A stretch of 64,000 nt of DNA from Hygrocybe punicea (Eukaryota > Basidiomycota > Agaricomycetes > Agaricales > Hygrophoraceae), in the NCBI GenBank assembly GCA_963556145.1, contig OY744464.1:3224001-3288000 (forward strand). The letters are read 5' to 3'. The translations under genes were made by a program, and so were the position numbers. Positions within the stretch are counted from its first letter, which is position 1, and the number at the start of each line of letters is the position of its first letter. Shown here in pieces: positions 46,199-56,711 of this stretch. The notes under the pieces are model-generated. The model worked only from the letters and a program-made list of their open reading frames with translations. It had not been told where the DNA came from and made no database searches.

Positions 46199-46653
46199 TT
46201 AATGATAATGTTTCCCGACTTGCTTTCCAAATCGCGTCCACGAAGGTTTGGGTATAGTAGAAGGTACGGTATAGGAACGAGGTGTCTGACGTTTATGGGA
46301 TACGGTCCTTCGTTTTCGATTGTTGGACTGGTGCATCTAAGGATAAAGGCGTCAGTGTCTCAATACCATCATTGATGGTGAGGTATATCCAACCTTATGA
46401 CGGAGCATGATAAGCTTCGCCATGCAAGCCGGTGGTCCACTCTCTCGGAAAGGATTGCCTTGCAAGACAAACAGGGTTACGACGCGCCATACCAGAGTTG
46501 ATGAAAGGACATACGAGAGGCAACCAAAGCCAAGCCGGACTGGTGGGCGTCAAGAGATTCATCTACAGCCAATATAGACATCCAGATCGAGGGTATGAAC
46601 AGATAGATGAAGAAAACCGCAGCCAATAAGGTCACCAGCAACACTGCCAACAT
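46199..46653 (-). CDS. Possible small membrane protein
   Basis: Not recognised. ATG 46653 begins MLAVLLVTLLAAVFFIYLFI, a clear hydrophobic transmembrane segment or uncleaved anchor, continuing PSIWMSILA to a donor at GTAGAT. Splicing to an acceptor near 46453 gives GNPFRESGPPACMAKLIM and LRHK. A third exon after an acceptor near 46337 (MHQSNNRKRRTVSHKRQTPR) is basic and ends at a TAA at 46199. It would be a short, single-pass protein with a basic tail. Exon joins are consensus-based only. It is divergent from tafazzin, about 185 bases away. Confidence 0.4.
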
Positions 46654-46838
46654 GGCGCTGGATAGCGGCGCTGATGGCCAGCAAGCCTCTCAATCGCGGG
46701 GGGTTGACGAGAAAGGGCCAATGCTGATATAGTCAGTAATATATAAATTGTTTGTGGGAACAAAAAAAAAAAGTGGTCCGACTGCATTACGTAATTTTAT
46801 TGACGTTCTTTCTCCCCACTGCCGGCGCTGGCAAATCC

Positions 46839-48088
46839 ATGACTATTAAGATTCTCACTCGTTGTACCGTTGGCCTGACATGCAAAGCGTTTTTGAACAT
46901 GGGATTGTGTTCCTTGGCTGTCGATGGGCTTCCTACTCTGTTAAACACTCTCCAGTGCCCCCATCGACAAACAAAGGGACAAGGAATTATTACTGGTCAG
47001 ATCACGTAGTACAGAACGATATCAGAGGCTGTACTGATGGCTTCTCTACCAAGTTTCGAACCATATCTCTGTGTATGATTCCCCTGATTTTGTACGTACG
47101 GATTCTCATGCGTAGCCTCCCTCCAGCCTGGACGATCCTCTGGCATGGGGAATACTTCCCGCTAAATATTACTTGAAATCATCTACGACTAGATGGGCAC
47201 TTGGAGCATCCGATATCATGTTCACAAATCCGTTTGTCGTTGAAGGCCCCCGTCATCCATTTTTTACCATTAACATGTAAACTTCGACAGCAAGTGTGTT
47301 CTCTGCCTTTTTTCGCCATGGCCAAGTGATTGAAACTTTTCGAGGCAAAGGAGTGCATCAACATTCCGTGGACATTGCCATCGATAAACTGAACCAAGGG
47401 GGATGGGTAAAGCCTATATTCTGCTTGGACTTTGATACAATTTGATTCTGGAATAGGTACACCTTTTCCCAGAAGGCAAGGTTAACCAATCACATATTTA
47501 CGAAGACCGCGATGGTTTGGCACATTTGCCAAGGTTCAAATGGGGCATGTGTGTTAGCCCTGTGTATCCGTTTTTTCTGTATTTGACCGATCATTATTTA
47601 CTCCTCAGTGGTCGACTTCTAATGGAGGCGAAGATACCACCAGTGATCATTCCCGTGTGGCTGACGGGTTTGAGGTTCACTTGGTTCGCTGTACGCTCTA
47701 ATGACGGGTTAAATCAGGATTCGAGAAGCTGATGCCTGAAGGCCGACCGTTCCCTCACAAACACATTCCTCGCCTCTTCGTGGACCTTGGTATCTCGTTT
47801 GGACAGCCCCTTGCCTGCGAAGATTACAAAGCCGAATTAATTGCGTATATTCAACAGGAGGGAAGTCGCTCTACGAATAGTGTTGGAAACCGGAGTAGAT
47901 CAAAAATGGTTGGGTGGCTGCAGGAGGGATTGATTCAAAAGCTGAACAGAAGAACGGAGGCGGTGGAGGATCTCAATTTAGATATGGACAAAATTAGAAG
48001 TGAGGCGACCGCGATTGTCCAACGCGGAGTGGAAGCACTTGGTAGGAAAGTGTCAGGTAACATGCTTGGTAGGAGTCCGGCCATGTAA
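46839..48088 (+). CDS. TAZ1: Tafazzin (cardiolipin acyl-chain transacylase)
   Basis: Mitochondrial-membrane lysophospholipid transacylase that remodels cardiolipin (PlsC family). Likely ATG 46839 (MTIKILTRCTVGLTCKAFLN). Exon 1 ends at 46995 (KGQGIIT). A 19-nt exon (47054-47072) encodes VSNHISV, and the exon from 47127 completes the HX4D motif as LDDPLAWGILPAKYYLK. Further exons give SSTTRWALGASDIMFTNPVF, reached through an AAG acceptor, then RHGQVIETFRGKGVHQHSVD. The FPEG motif is completed as HLFPEGKVNQSHIYEDRDGL, followed by LARLPRFKWG, GRLLMEAKIPPVIIPVWLTG and FEKLMPEGRPFPHKHIPRLF. The tail (SKMVGWLQEGLIQKLNRRTE) is amphipathic. An upstream in-frame ATG at 46752 adds residues unlike the family. 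Confidence 0.92.
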
Positions 48089-48178
48089 ATTGACTCTACC
48101 CTATGATAGTTCAGATCCCTTGTTGAGTTTTGGCATTGTGTGCTGAAGACACGGCATGATTCTCCATAAAAGAACCAA

Positions 48179-48938
48179 TGTTGTCATCATTGGGCAACAA
48201 GTCAACCTTATTGTCTCCGACAAGGGTACTTGCACACAGCTGGTCTTTCCAAGAACCTTTCAAGCCAGGATTAAAGGGGTTTGCTATCGACATGACCAAT
48301 TGACATGAGAAAGAGCAGACCTGACATTCGGCCACTCATCCAGGGTTTCAATACCCGAAAACGGATGACAATCCGCCTACTGCAATGCATGCCCTACCAG
48401 GGAAGGGCATTCATATCCGCGATGCTGTAGGTGCCTCTGTTGGGACCGGCGAACCAGTCGCGTTTGCAAAACGGATTTCGAAGACACTATAGAGACGTTT
48501 CGTCTAACCTTGTTACTCATCACATCAGCTATCTGCGGGGAGGGTGATCGTTGCACTGACGTTTTTGAGCATACGGTATGTCCACCAGAGCAAATCCGTT
48601 GAAATGGTTCGCTTATCGGGTGAATGCTATCAGCTCAGAACATCGATTTCAATGACAAACTCATTACCTTGTCCCTACATGGGACCGACTCCTCCAAGAT
48701 ACATACAATCATTTCTCGCTGGACAGGGATATCGAATGCCGACGTGAACAGTTGGAACTTCCAGTAAAGAATATCCATTGCAGCATCTCGCTGGAATCAT
48801 CTGGCTGTGTATTGGGATTGAAGGAGAATTTGAGCTCTTTATGCGTCCGTTAAGGTTAGGCTTAATAAACCAAACGTTCTTTGGGTCCCTTGGAGATGTC
48901 ACGGTAGACACTGCAATCAAAGATGAGAGGTGCAAGTA
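48179..48938 (+). CDS. Unresolved hypothetical locus with coding-like exons
   Basis: Not recognised. Three coding-like segments lie in order on the + strand. The first starts MLSSLGNKSTLLSPTRVL at 48179. The second contains YPKTDDNPPTAMHALPGKGI and GASVGTGEPVAFAKRISKTL (about 48342-48493). The third begins MLSAQNIDFNDKLITLSLHG at 48624, and a 40-base GTGAAC...TTGCAG intron would join it to HLAGIIWLCIGIEGEFELFM and a stop at 48938. I could not find splice sites that join all three in one frame. This may be one gene with missed exons, two small genes or a decaying pseudogene. Confidence 0.3.
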
Positions 48939-49277
48939 AACAATGAACGGGAACTTGTTCGTATTCGAGTCCGTGAGCGGCCTTGAGTTCTTCTAGGTGC
49001 ACGGCGACTTTCAAAAAGTCCGTTGGACGTGGGACCAGTAGGCTTTGTAGTGGTGGCCATCGTCAAGTAGGAGTTCTTGTCATTGATCAGGCAACACACG
49101 AATATAAGTAGGATATCGTAACTGGAGTCTGTCAAGGATCAGTCAGCACGGATTGACGATTTGTAACTGGGACCTGGGCTCTATGAACATGCAATATGAC
49201 GCCATTCACGAGCACCATGACGGGTTGTATCCGCACGACTTTGAAGCTGATGAACAACACCAACGATTGATATCATT
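48939..49277. other. Intergenic, nothing supported
   Basis: A 339-base stretch between the hypothetical locus and the PET191 stop codon. No recognisable exon on either strand. Confidence 0.4.
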
Positions 49278-49586
49278 TCAGGGGGTGTTTTCTACAGGTT
49301 TCTCCTTGAATTGCGTGGCTGTTACACCAACGTTATTCCCTCTGAACCGTTTCCTCATGTCCAGCTACGCAGAATTTGAGTGGTCCGTAAGTCTCATCAA
49401 GAAATGTCGTACCATGCCTCTTTTGCAGTCGAAAGTCGCCTTCCGCAGCGAACGACATTGTTCTGGCAGCTCATCTGCGTGCTCTTTGAGACATTGGGAA
49501 GGTAGAAACCCCTGCTTGAGGACGCAGTCCGAATGTAGCAAACAGTCTTTGAGGGCGGCAAGCAAACCTTCGCAGGATGATGACAT
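49278..49586 (-). CDS. PET191: Cytochrome c oxidase assembly factor PET191 (COA5)
   Basis: Twin CX9C-type intermembrane-space protein needed for complex IV assembly. ATG 49586 (MSSSCEGLLAALKDCLLHSD) is followed by CVLKQGFLPSQCLKEHADEL and PEQCRSLRKATFDCKRGM. One 47-base intron in the middle of 49387-49434 joins LDMRKRFRGNNVGVTATQF, ending KPVENTP at a stop at 49278. The Cys positions (C5, C15, C21 and the later C-x9/10-C pair) match the family. About 88 residues, normal size. An upstream ATG (MSDCMSSSC) would add four residues. Confidence 0.93.
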
Positions 49587-49616
49587 GCAGTCAGACACTC
49601 ACGTGCGGTCTGCTCA

Positions 49617-50938
49617 ATGCCGCCCACGTTCCGCACGGTGCTCAAGGTACCTACGGTGGCCCGTATCCCACATAGATCTGTCTTGTCTCTAGTTGGTTCT
49701 CAAGCGTCCGAGTTTTTGAACGGTATTTTGGCTTCGACCGTGCACGAACCTCCTACGAGGCCGTTTTTCTCTGCGTTCTTACATGCCCAGGCAGGCATCT
49801 CCTCCGAACGTGAATTTTTCACCTAAATTTATAGCTCGCATACTTGGTTTAGGGGAGGGTCCTCTACGACGTATTTCTTTACCCCTATTCCTCCTTCGGT
49901 CAGCATGGATATCTCATAGAGTACGACTCGAGACCCTCCGAAGCGCCACCTCTGCTTAGCATGCTCAAACGGTATGTATTGCGCTCCAAGGTCAAAATCA
50001 GAGATGTTTCGGAAGCATATGACGTCTGGGCGGCCTGGGGCTACGAGAGCGAGAAGGTTTGGGATGGGCAAAGATCATGGAACTGGGCGCGAAGTGGAGC
50101 CGTGGAACCTGTATGGGACTCAAACCACTGGCCTTGGGGGGAAAGGGACTTGGTATTGCGTGACAGGAGAGCAGTGGGGATGGGTAGGAGGATGATCGTG
50201 CAAAAGGGCGATCTTCGTGAGTCCACCTAACAAGTGATCGCCTGTGGAAAGCCAGGCTCATTTGGTAGCCAGCACAAGAAGCTTCCTCTCATGATATCGG
50301 TTCTTCCGATGCATTCACCCTCCACCGCATCCTACATGGAGTACCAGAGGGCATCACGGATATGCCGCCAATGCAAGCTTTCCCGATGGAGTCCAATTTA
50401 GATATCATGGGCGGACGTTAGTATCCTCTTTCATTTTAGAAAACAGTTTATTTACTGAAATTCCTTTCTTTTCTGAAGTGGACTTCAGGAAAGGCTGTTA
50501 TGTCGGCCAGGAGTTGACTGTGCGTACATACCATACTGGTGTTGTCAGGAAGCGAATTCTCCCGGTGTCGATACATAAGACAACAGAGACGTGAGCATTT
50601 CGTTTCTGTCGAGATTTATTTTCCAAATTTCTGTTAGACCGCCAGATGTGGTATCACCGAATCCCGTTAACCCATCGTTCACACCGGACCTCGACATTCG
50701 TGCGTCTGTCTTTCGAGCCCAACATGATAATCGTCCCACACCCCGTCCTCGTGGTACTGGAAAGCTCCTCAGCTCCACTCACGGCCTAGGACTAGCACTC
50801 TTGCGACTCGAGCATGTGGAAGGTGCTCAGAGGGGGGACCTCAAACTAGAGTTCGAAGCTGAAAACAGAGAGAAACAGGATATGACAAAATGGGCAGTAT
50901 CACCTTGGTGGCCTGATTGGTGGCCGGGCGGTCGATAA
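49617..50938 (+). CDS. IBA57: Mitochondrial Fe-S assembly factor IBA57 (CAF17)
   Basis: Tetrahydrofolate-binding GcvT-fold protein that with ISCA1/2 makes mitochondrial 4Fe-4S clusters for aconitase, lipoate synthase and complex I/II. ATG 49617 ([20 protein letters not shown]), then [20 protein letters not shown]. An intron after FSAFLHAQ leads to [20 protein letters not shown] and [20 protein letters not shown]. Later exons contain [20 protein letters not shown] and the family signature [17 protein letters not shown], then [11 protein letters not shown]. The tail ([20 protein letters not shown]) ends in [14 protein letters not shown] at 50936. It is divergent from PET191 with only 30 bases between the two ATGs. 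Confidence 0.92.
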
Positions 50939-51059
50939 AACAGGCCTAATATAATTTGTCCTCCTCACTCAGGTAACGATAGTGGAAACTGAATGGCGGA
51001 ACTATATATGAGTCTTGCAGGGAATTGCCTTGAATTCTCTCCCTTCGACTAGGACCTGT

Positions 51060-51539
51060 TTACATGTTGATGGCCTCCACAAGGACCGATGTAAAGACAT
51101 AATTCCCGTCATGGCTGACAGAAACATGGATCCTCCCCACTTTCTCTGATCCGGGTAAGAAGGGATGGTACACCAATGTGGGTTTCTGACGGCTTGGTCC
51201 TTCGCCCAGTCCTCGGTAAGTCAGCTCCTTCCATGTAGCAGACGCAGCGGGGTACAAAGCCTTGTATGCGGCCTCCTTGGTTCCCCAGCTAAGTAACATT
51301 GAGGGATGAAGATTGGACAGTGAGGATTGTTCGCACCGTACAGCGAGGAAGCGGACGAGAACGTTGCTATCAGATTGGGGCAAGGACTCCCACCGAGCGA
51401 ATTCCTCGAGGCTGAGAATCCGCGATGCGAGACGTGTAGGCCCCCTACGGTTCATCAGGGAGGCAATCCGGGGCAGATGGACAAGATCAACACCAATGCC
51501 GAGGATGTGCGAGCTCATCACCATGACTGCGCTAGCCAA
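51060..51539 (-). CDS. PPT2: ACPS-type phosphopantetheinyl transferase
   Basis: Transfers 4'-phosphopantetheine from CoA to a Ser of an acyl carrier protein, here probably the mitochondrial ACP. ATG 51539 (MASAVMVMSSHILGIGVDLV) or 51524. The AcpS motifs are present: GIGVDLVHLPRI with the metal-binding Asp, SRILSLEEFARWESLPQSDS, and VRWGTKEAAYKALYP with the Glu and Lys of the WxxKEA motif, formed by removing an intron (about 51289-51340). C-terminal strands include GRIHVSVSHDGNYVFTSVLV. Length about 140 residues, typical of the single-domain AcpS class rather than the Sfp class. Confidence 0.9.
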   Translation of the reverse strand: MASAVMVMSSHILGIGVDLVHLPRIASLMNRRGPTRLASRILSLEEFARWESLPQSDSNVLVRFLAVRCEQSSLSNLHPSMLLSWGTKEAAYKALYPAASATWKELTYRGLGEGPSRQKPTLVYHPFLPGSEKVGRIHVSVSHDGNYVFTSVLVEAINM

Positions 51540-51549
51540 AGCGTGACCA

Positions 51550-51750
51550 CTATGCAGTAAATATTCTCACTTGGTCTTTCTTCCATACCACGACCTGGCC
51601 AAAGCGCGAAGCAACTGGCGAGCCCTTTTCCATCCCAGAATAGGGGAATGTGGCCTTCTCGACCGTATTGTCCGATGCTTGGATACCTTGTAATCGGCCA
51701 CCCACTGTGCAGACGCCCCAGCCGCAAGCCACAAGTTGGCCATGCATCAT
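51550..51750 (-). CDS. Possible small hypothetical protein
   Basis: A 66-residue open frame (MMHGQLVACGWGVCTVGGRL, then SRFGQVVVWKKDQVRIFTA). It is not recognised. Composition looks protein-like, and the frame has no competing open frame of better quality. It may be an exon of a larger gene, or chance. It sits just upstream of the ACPS gene on the same strand. Confidence 0.25.
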   Translation of the reverse strand: MMHGQLVACGWGVCTVGGRLQGIQASDNTVEKATFPYSGMEKGSPVASRFGQVVVWKKDQVRIFTA

Positions 51751-51855
51751 TTGCTTTGGCTGGAACAGTATAAGAAGTGGCCGGGATTCACTTTGTCGGA
51801 TTCCACTATATTCCTCAAGACCAAGGTAAACACTCTCCTTATTCTTACGTCTTCA

Positions 51856-52880
51856 ATGGCTCGCTTCCGTTGCCCAAGTACCTCTTTCGAGGTCTCCCGT
51901 TCGCATACTCAAGCAGGACAGGTCCGAGTTGTTTGATTTTTTACCCAATCCTCGCATAGTGAACGCTCAATATATCTAATAGCGGCTATCACGTTTGACT
52001 TTCCACGGTAACGGGGAAAGCTCCAAGGCAGCCAAGCTTTCCAATCCGCGCAACCCAGATGATAACACGAAGCGACGTCGATCAGGTGCCGACCAGGCCA
52101 AGAAAAAAGAAATCGAAATGGCGAAGAAGAAAGAGGTTCTCCGGTTCGTTATTCATCTGCTTCTCCAGCCCTGTTTCTTTCCCTGATCGCCCACAACTGA
52201 AACAGACAGCAACTCAAGGCCCGCGATTTCTCCTTTGTCTTTGTTGGTAATGTAGGTTTAATCACTGCCTGGGCGTCGTCGGTAGTGGCTGATTCATATC
52301 CATTCAGATCGAGCCCACTGTCGACGAGAGCGTGTTATACAATAACTTCATTCACTGCGGGAAGATCACTCGCATCCAAATTCGCTGCAGTCGGGGTTGT
52401 GCGGTAACCATCGGACGCCCTGCTAGTGCAACCCACACCTCACGGGACCGTCAATATGCTACTATCGAATTCACAAACCAACATTCTGTCAGGAAGGCGC
52501 TCAAGTTGGATGGGCTCACACTCCACGGCGCCGAATTGGTGGTACGCTTTAAACATTTCCATCGTCGGTTTGCCTTCCAATGAAACATTTCTCTCACCAG
52601 GTCAGTGTCAGCGCCGGGGATCTCCCCGAAGTCAGGGACGTTATCATCAGACGAGTTCACAAGTATCGGTTGCAATTGGGCAAACGGATTCCGCAGTGTT
52701 CGAAGTAAATCTCTCTCATTCACCCGTAGTCGACCATGTGCTGACGGTTTGGCTTGCAGGCGGATCGTGAGCCAGAAAACTGAGCCCGTCATAGATAGCG
52801 GAGTGGGGCAAAACACTCGGTTGCCCAAGCCAGACAAGGTTATGTTTATGGGCATTTCTTTCCCAAAATGCGTCATGTAG
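51856..52880 (+). CDS. RRM-containing RNA-binding protein
   Basis: ATG 51856 (MARFRCPSTSFEVSRSHTQA) splices after GQ to RLSRLTFHGNGESSKAAKLS. A basic Lys-rich region (DDNTKRRRSGADQAKKKEIE) leads to the RRM. RNP2 is FVFVGNI, formed after introns near 52148-52207 and 52249-52307. RNP1-like is RQYATIEF, followed by ALKLDGLTLHGAELVV. The join at about 52543-52600 gives SVSAGDLPEVRDVIIRRVHK. The final exon (IVSQKTEPVIDSGVG, ending KCVM) reaches TAG at 52878. The first exon is the least certain, because ATGs are scarce upstream of the RRM. Layout recalls small nuclear PABP2-like or mRNP proteins, but the specific target is unknown. Confidence 0.75.
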
Positions 52881-53342
52881 ACCGTTGGTTTGTTTTAGTC
52901 TCTTACTTATAGTCAACTCTCGCATTCCCTGCACTGCGTTGAACCTTGTTCCTTTATTTCTTTTACTAGCTCGCTGGCCGAATACAAAGACGTTTATAAT
53001 ATAAGTTTTTGGAAAAACAATTTACAAATTGAGCAAATTAGGCACGGTACTCGTGCTCTTCCGGCGTCAGTCTCAGATTGTTCGTTGTCGACCGAAGCGC
53101 AGCCACAAGTTTGGCCTTTACTGGCAACAAGCCAGTCCTGCGTCCAGCCAGCTTGTCCATCTTCCCCATCAGCGTAGTTGGTTGCATGGAAGCTGCGTAC
53201 ATAGCTACCTAACTTATCGACAGAGGTGAGATCTGTTTGTTCGCAGCTTTCCGAGTCTTGCACAGTCAATGGCAGCTTATTTCCTCACCCTGACAGTCCT
53301 TTCTACCATTTTATTGTCGAGCAGCAGCTACCAACTTCAACC
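52881..53342. other. Intergenic, RRM 3' region and pseudohelicase promoter
   Basis: A 462-base stretch. The open frame of the next gene extends upstream to 53226, but the first reasonable ATG for its conserved-looking N-terminus is at 53343. Nothing else is supported. Confidence 0.45.
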
Positions 53343-56300
53343 ATGGCGAGGAGTGCCGCTTTGAACCCTGCCTCCATGCCTTTCTTCCCAGGTGGGGGTA
53401 TTCGTGCCAGTGACGACGAAGGTGGAAGTGGCTTTGCGTGGTCGCACGGCCTTCGCGAGCAAGATCGCAGGTCTATGTCATCTCTCTCCATGTCTCCGTC
53501 GGAGTACCGTTCCGTCAGGTCGTCACCGAGTCCTCCTCGAACCGACCGCGACAGCGAGAGTGTGGTTCGATTACAATCATCACCACCACCGGCTGAGGGT
53601 TCAACTTCTCCCACGTTCCGCCAGGTGGACGCGGTCAAGTCTTATCCAGCCATCGAGATGCGTGTTGCTAGAGAAGCCAGCATGTTGGGCAGCCTGGTAC
53701 CAGAGGGGGAGGAAACTGTAGGACCGATAACCAATGCACATGCGCCTGGCGCCCCTTTCTTCATGCAGCATCAAGGACGTGAGCGATTGTCGACACCCCC
53801 CGTCCCCGTGAATAACAGCAGTTCACGGTCATCTTCGTTTCACACCAATGGAGCATTCTCGTCTTCCTCTCCTGTCTCGTCTTTGGATTCTGGTAGCCAG
53901 TTCACCCCAAGCGTCGATCAATCACAGGGCTTTGAGGCTCAACTCACAGCGTCGCCTCTGATTCACGACATTTTAGACCGGCTGGTGCGCTGCGAGTACA
54001 GCACTCGTGAAATACAGCGGGACCTTGGTGATGTTCATCGTAAAGTCAATTTGCTAGTGGAGCGTTCCCTTGGCGTTGGCGTAGTCCCCGAGTTTAAGGA
54101 TCCGTTTGCCCCGGCGAACACCGACGGTCATTGCTTATCGCCTCCGCAGAGTGGTCCTCGACAGTCGATGGGTGGCACTATCGCCCCGAACCAATCTGCG
54201 CCATCTGACGATATCACACAGATATCTCAACGTTTGAACACGCTTACGACGTCCGTTGGTCGACTGCTAGCTCTCCAAACGCAGCAGCACATGCATGCTC
54301 CTGGCTTTTCAGCTACCCACATGCTTCCCAGCTCACAGACTGATCTAGCTCAGAACCCGGTGGCTCCTTCACAATTACCGTCAAATTCTTCTATCATCGG
54401 CCATGGATTGCCGAATCGTCCAGATCTGAGGCCGTCGCCTCGTGCACCTAACCCTCTACGTACATGGTCTGCGGGAGCTCTTGACCTGCCCATGCGCCCT
54501 TCCGACGTTGGCCTTGGCCGTCAAGACCCTCTTCTGCGAGATAAAAGGCGCTCTGCTTCAGGACTTTCGCGTCGTGATTCTGCTGGGGTCCGTTCATGGT
54601 TTTTCAAGTAGATTGCCTCTCCTCCTTAACCTTCTTAACAGGTGCTTGATCCACAGGTTGATAACTGGTCTGGTTCACCTCGTGATTCAGGACCTACGAT
54701 TTCGAAATGGGAACAGCTTTCCCTGGCACCCGACCTTTTACGTTCACTCGGAAAATTCGGGTAAGAAATCTTGGAATCATGTCTGTTCATCAATTTAGTT
54801 TATTTGAGCAGTGTCGGTCCGCCGAACAAGATACAACAACGAGCGCTGCCCTTCCTTCTCCGTGGCTCCGACATTATCGCTCAAGCCCCACCCACGCAAG
54901 AGCGTATCGCTGCCTATGTAATACCGGCGATACAGATTGCTGTTAGCAACACTGTAGGCCGCCCCCCAAATCGAGGACCGCTTGTCATTATGATTTCCAC
55001 CACCGTTGATCAAGCTACCCAAGCGCAACGCATGATTCGTGACCTGGGCGGTCCAATTGGGATCAGATCTGCCTTGGGTGTCGGTGCAAGCTTTGCTAAT
55101 AATGACCTTAATCAAGAGTTGCGTTTGCTACAGCAAAATATGCCCCATATCATATGTGGAACCCCTCAGAAACTTCATGCTCTCTTTACCTCGCCTGGAG
55201 GGCTTGTAGGTTCTGAAGTTCGTTTCCTCGTTCTCGATGAAGTCGATCAACTCATAGCGCGAAATTTACACGAATTTGTGTTCACGATTGTAAAACTTCT
55301 TCCCCCTCCCCGTTCTAGACCGCTAAGCTCTGGTACTCCAAATCCCACAACTGGGTCGATTTCCCAAGTTTCATTTCCCCCTTTCGAACCAGCGGGTAAT
55401 GCCTCCACATCATCTTCACCATTCCAGAACCAGAGTCGTAGGTTTTCGGCTGTCAGCTCCCCACCCAATGCAAACGATGCAAGTACAGCATCACAGCCCA
55501 TTGAACGACAAACCGCGCTCTTTTCTAACACCGTACCACAAGACGTCCTCAACTTGGCCTCCGCTATCCAACTTCGGGAGCCTGTTCGCGTCCTTGTTCG
55601 TCGTGATGGCAACGTCACCAATGCTGACGCCAACCAAGGGTCTCGTGGTCTCCGTCAATTCTACCTATATCTAGCCTTTACTGCTGGTGGACGCTCCGAC
55701 CCGTTGGCCGCTGCACCGGGTGGTGGTTTGGGTATTATTGGCTCTGGCCGCGGCGCTTCCAATGCGGAGAGTGCTCAAGCCCGAGAATGGAAACTCGACG
55801 CTTTAGCCGATCTCTTTGATGATGTTGAAGTCACCCAAGCTATTGTTCATGTTGGGGGGATGACCGCCCTCGACTCTGTTGTTTATAAGTTGGCCAGCCG
55901 AGGTTTAGAAGCTGTCCCCCTTGTAAGTTCACGAATTGCAGGTCATTCAAAATCCTTATGACGTATGTATAGCATGGTGATATGAATGCTGGCACCAAGC
56001 TAGCAGCTTTGAACAAGTTTAGAAGTTCCACGTCGGTTATCATGCGACAACCCGTCACTAAGGTTCTAGTTGTTTATGATGTACAAGTCAAGACCCCAGA
56101 GGTTTCTCACGTTCCTCTCATTATTAATTACGGTGAGTTTCCTATTTTTGAGGAAAGATTCCTTCTAACAGATTGTATCACTGAAGATCTACCCAAGGCT
56201 GTCGAAGAATATGCCCATCGGTTGGTTAGCTTGCCTTGCTCACTAACATTGATGTTTATTTTCTCCCCAGTGTGGCTCCCGCCATTGCCTCTAACTACTC

Positions 56301-56537
56301 CCGTGCTGGCGTCGTGGTCAACTTCGTGACTGCCACAGGTGGCGATGTGGAAATGCTGCGGTCCATTGAGTGTTTCTATAAGTACAGTATAATCGCTATA
56401 TTGTTGTCCACTTATTAACGGTTCATTACTGTTTAGGATCAAATGCGTGAGTCATAATTAGCGTATTCAATGACACTGTATCTGCAACCGTTCTTTCCCA
56501 GCCTGAAGTTCCGATGAGTCTCCGTGATATTGTTTAA
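53343..56537 (+). CDS. eIF4A-like pseudohelicase with long disordered N-terminus
   Basis: ATG 53343 (MARSAALNPASMPFFPGGGI) opens about 420 residues of Ser/Pro/Gln-rich, disordered sequence with one helical segment (HDILDRLVRCEYSTREIQRD). A phase-0 intron (GTCCGT donor near 54592, acceptor 54651) joins RRDSAG to VLDPQVDNWSGSPR, so the two halves form one gene. The second half follows the eIF4A layout: WEQLSLAPDLLRSLGKFG, then GPPNKIQQRALPFLLRGSDI (Q motif). Motif I is IAQAPPTQERIAAY, lacking GKT. Later comes ICGTPQKLHALF. Motif II is VLDEVDQLI (DEVD), motif III reads FSNTVPQDVL (SNT). Near the end, motif VI HRIGRxGR is replaced by HRVAPAIASNYSR, followed by GVVVNFVTATGGDVEMLRSI. A 10-nt exon (56437-56446) completes KIKCPEVPMSLRDIV. 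ATP hydrolysis is very unlikely. It might act as a competitor or scaffold in translation, which is inference. Confidence 0.8.
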
Positions 56538-56711
56538 GTCCTACAGTGTTCATGTATCCCTATCGCACGTCCACCCTCAGTCAGTCCTTTCTTTGCTCGA
56601 GCCCTACAATAGCATTCATGGTTCTATACCCTGGTATTGCACCTCTTCTACTCAAAACTGTCTCGTTACTAGCCCTGGGTACTTCCCCGCACACTGTATA
56701 GCAGATCCCAT

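Noticed and set aside
46752..46838. Upstream in-frame ATG (46752) as tafazzin start
   Set aside because: It would add residues from an A-tract (EQKKKVVRLHY) unlike the family N-terminus; ATG 46839 directly precedes conserved sequence.
54442..54798. + strand open frame of 118 residues bridging the two halves of the pseudohelicase gene
   Set aside because: It is in another frame. The phase-0 intron at about 54592-54650 explains the sequence better and keeps eIF4A-like residues.
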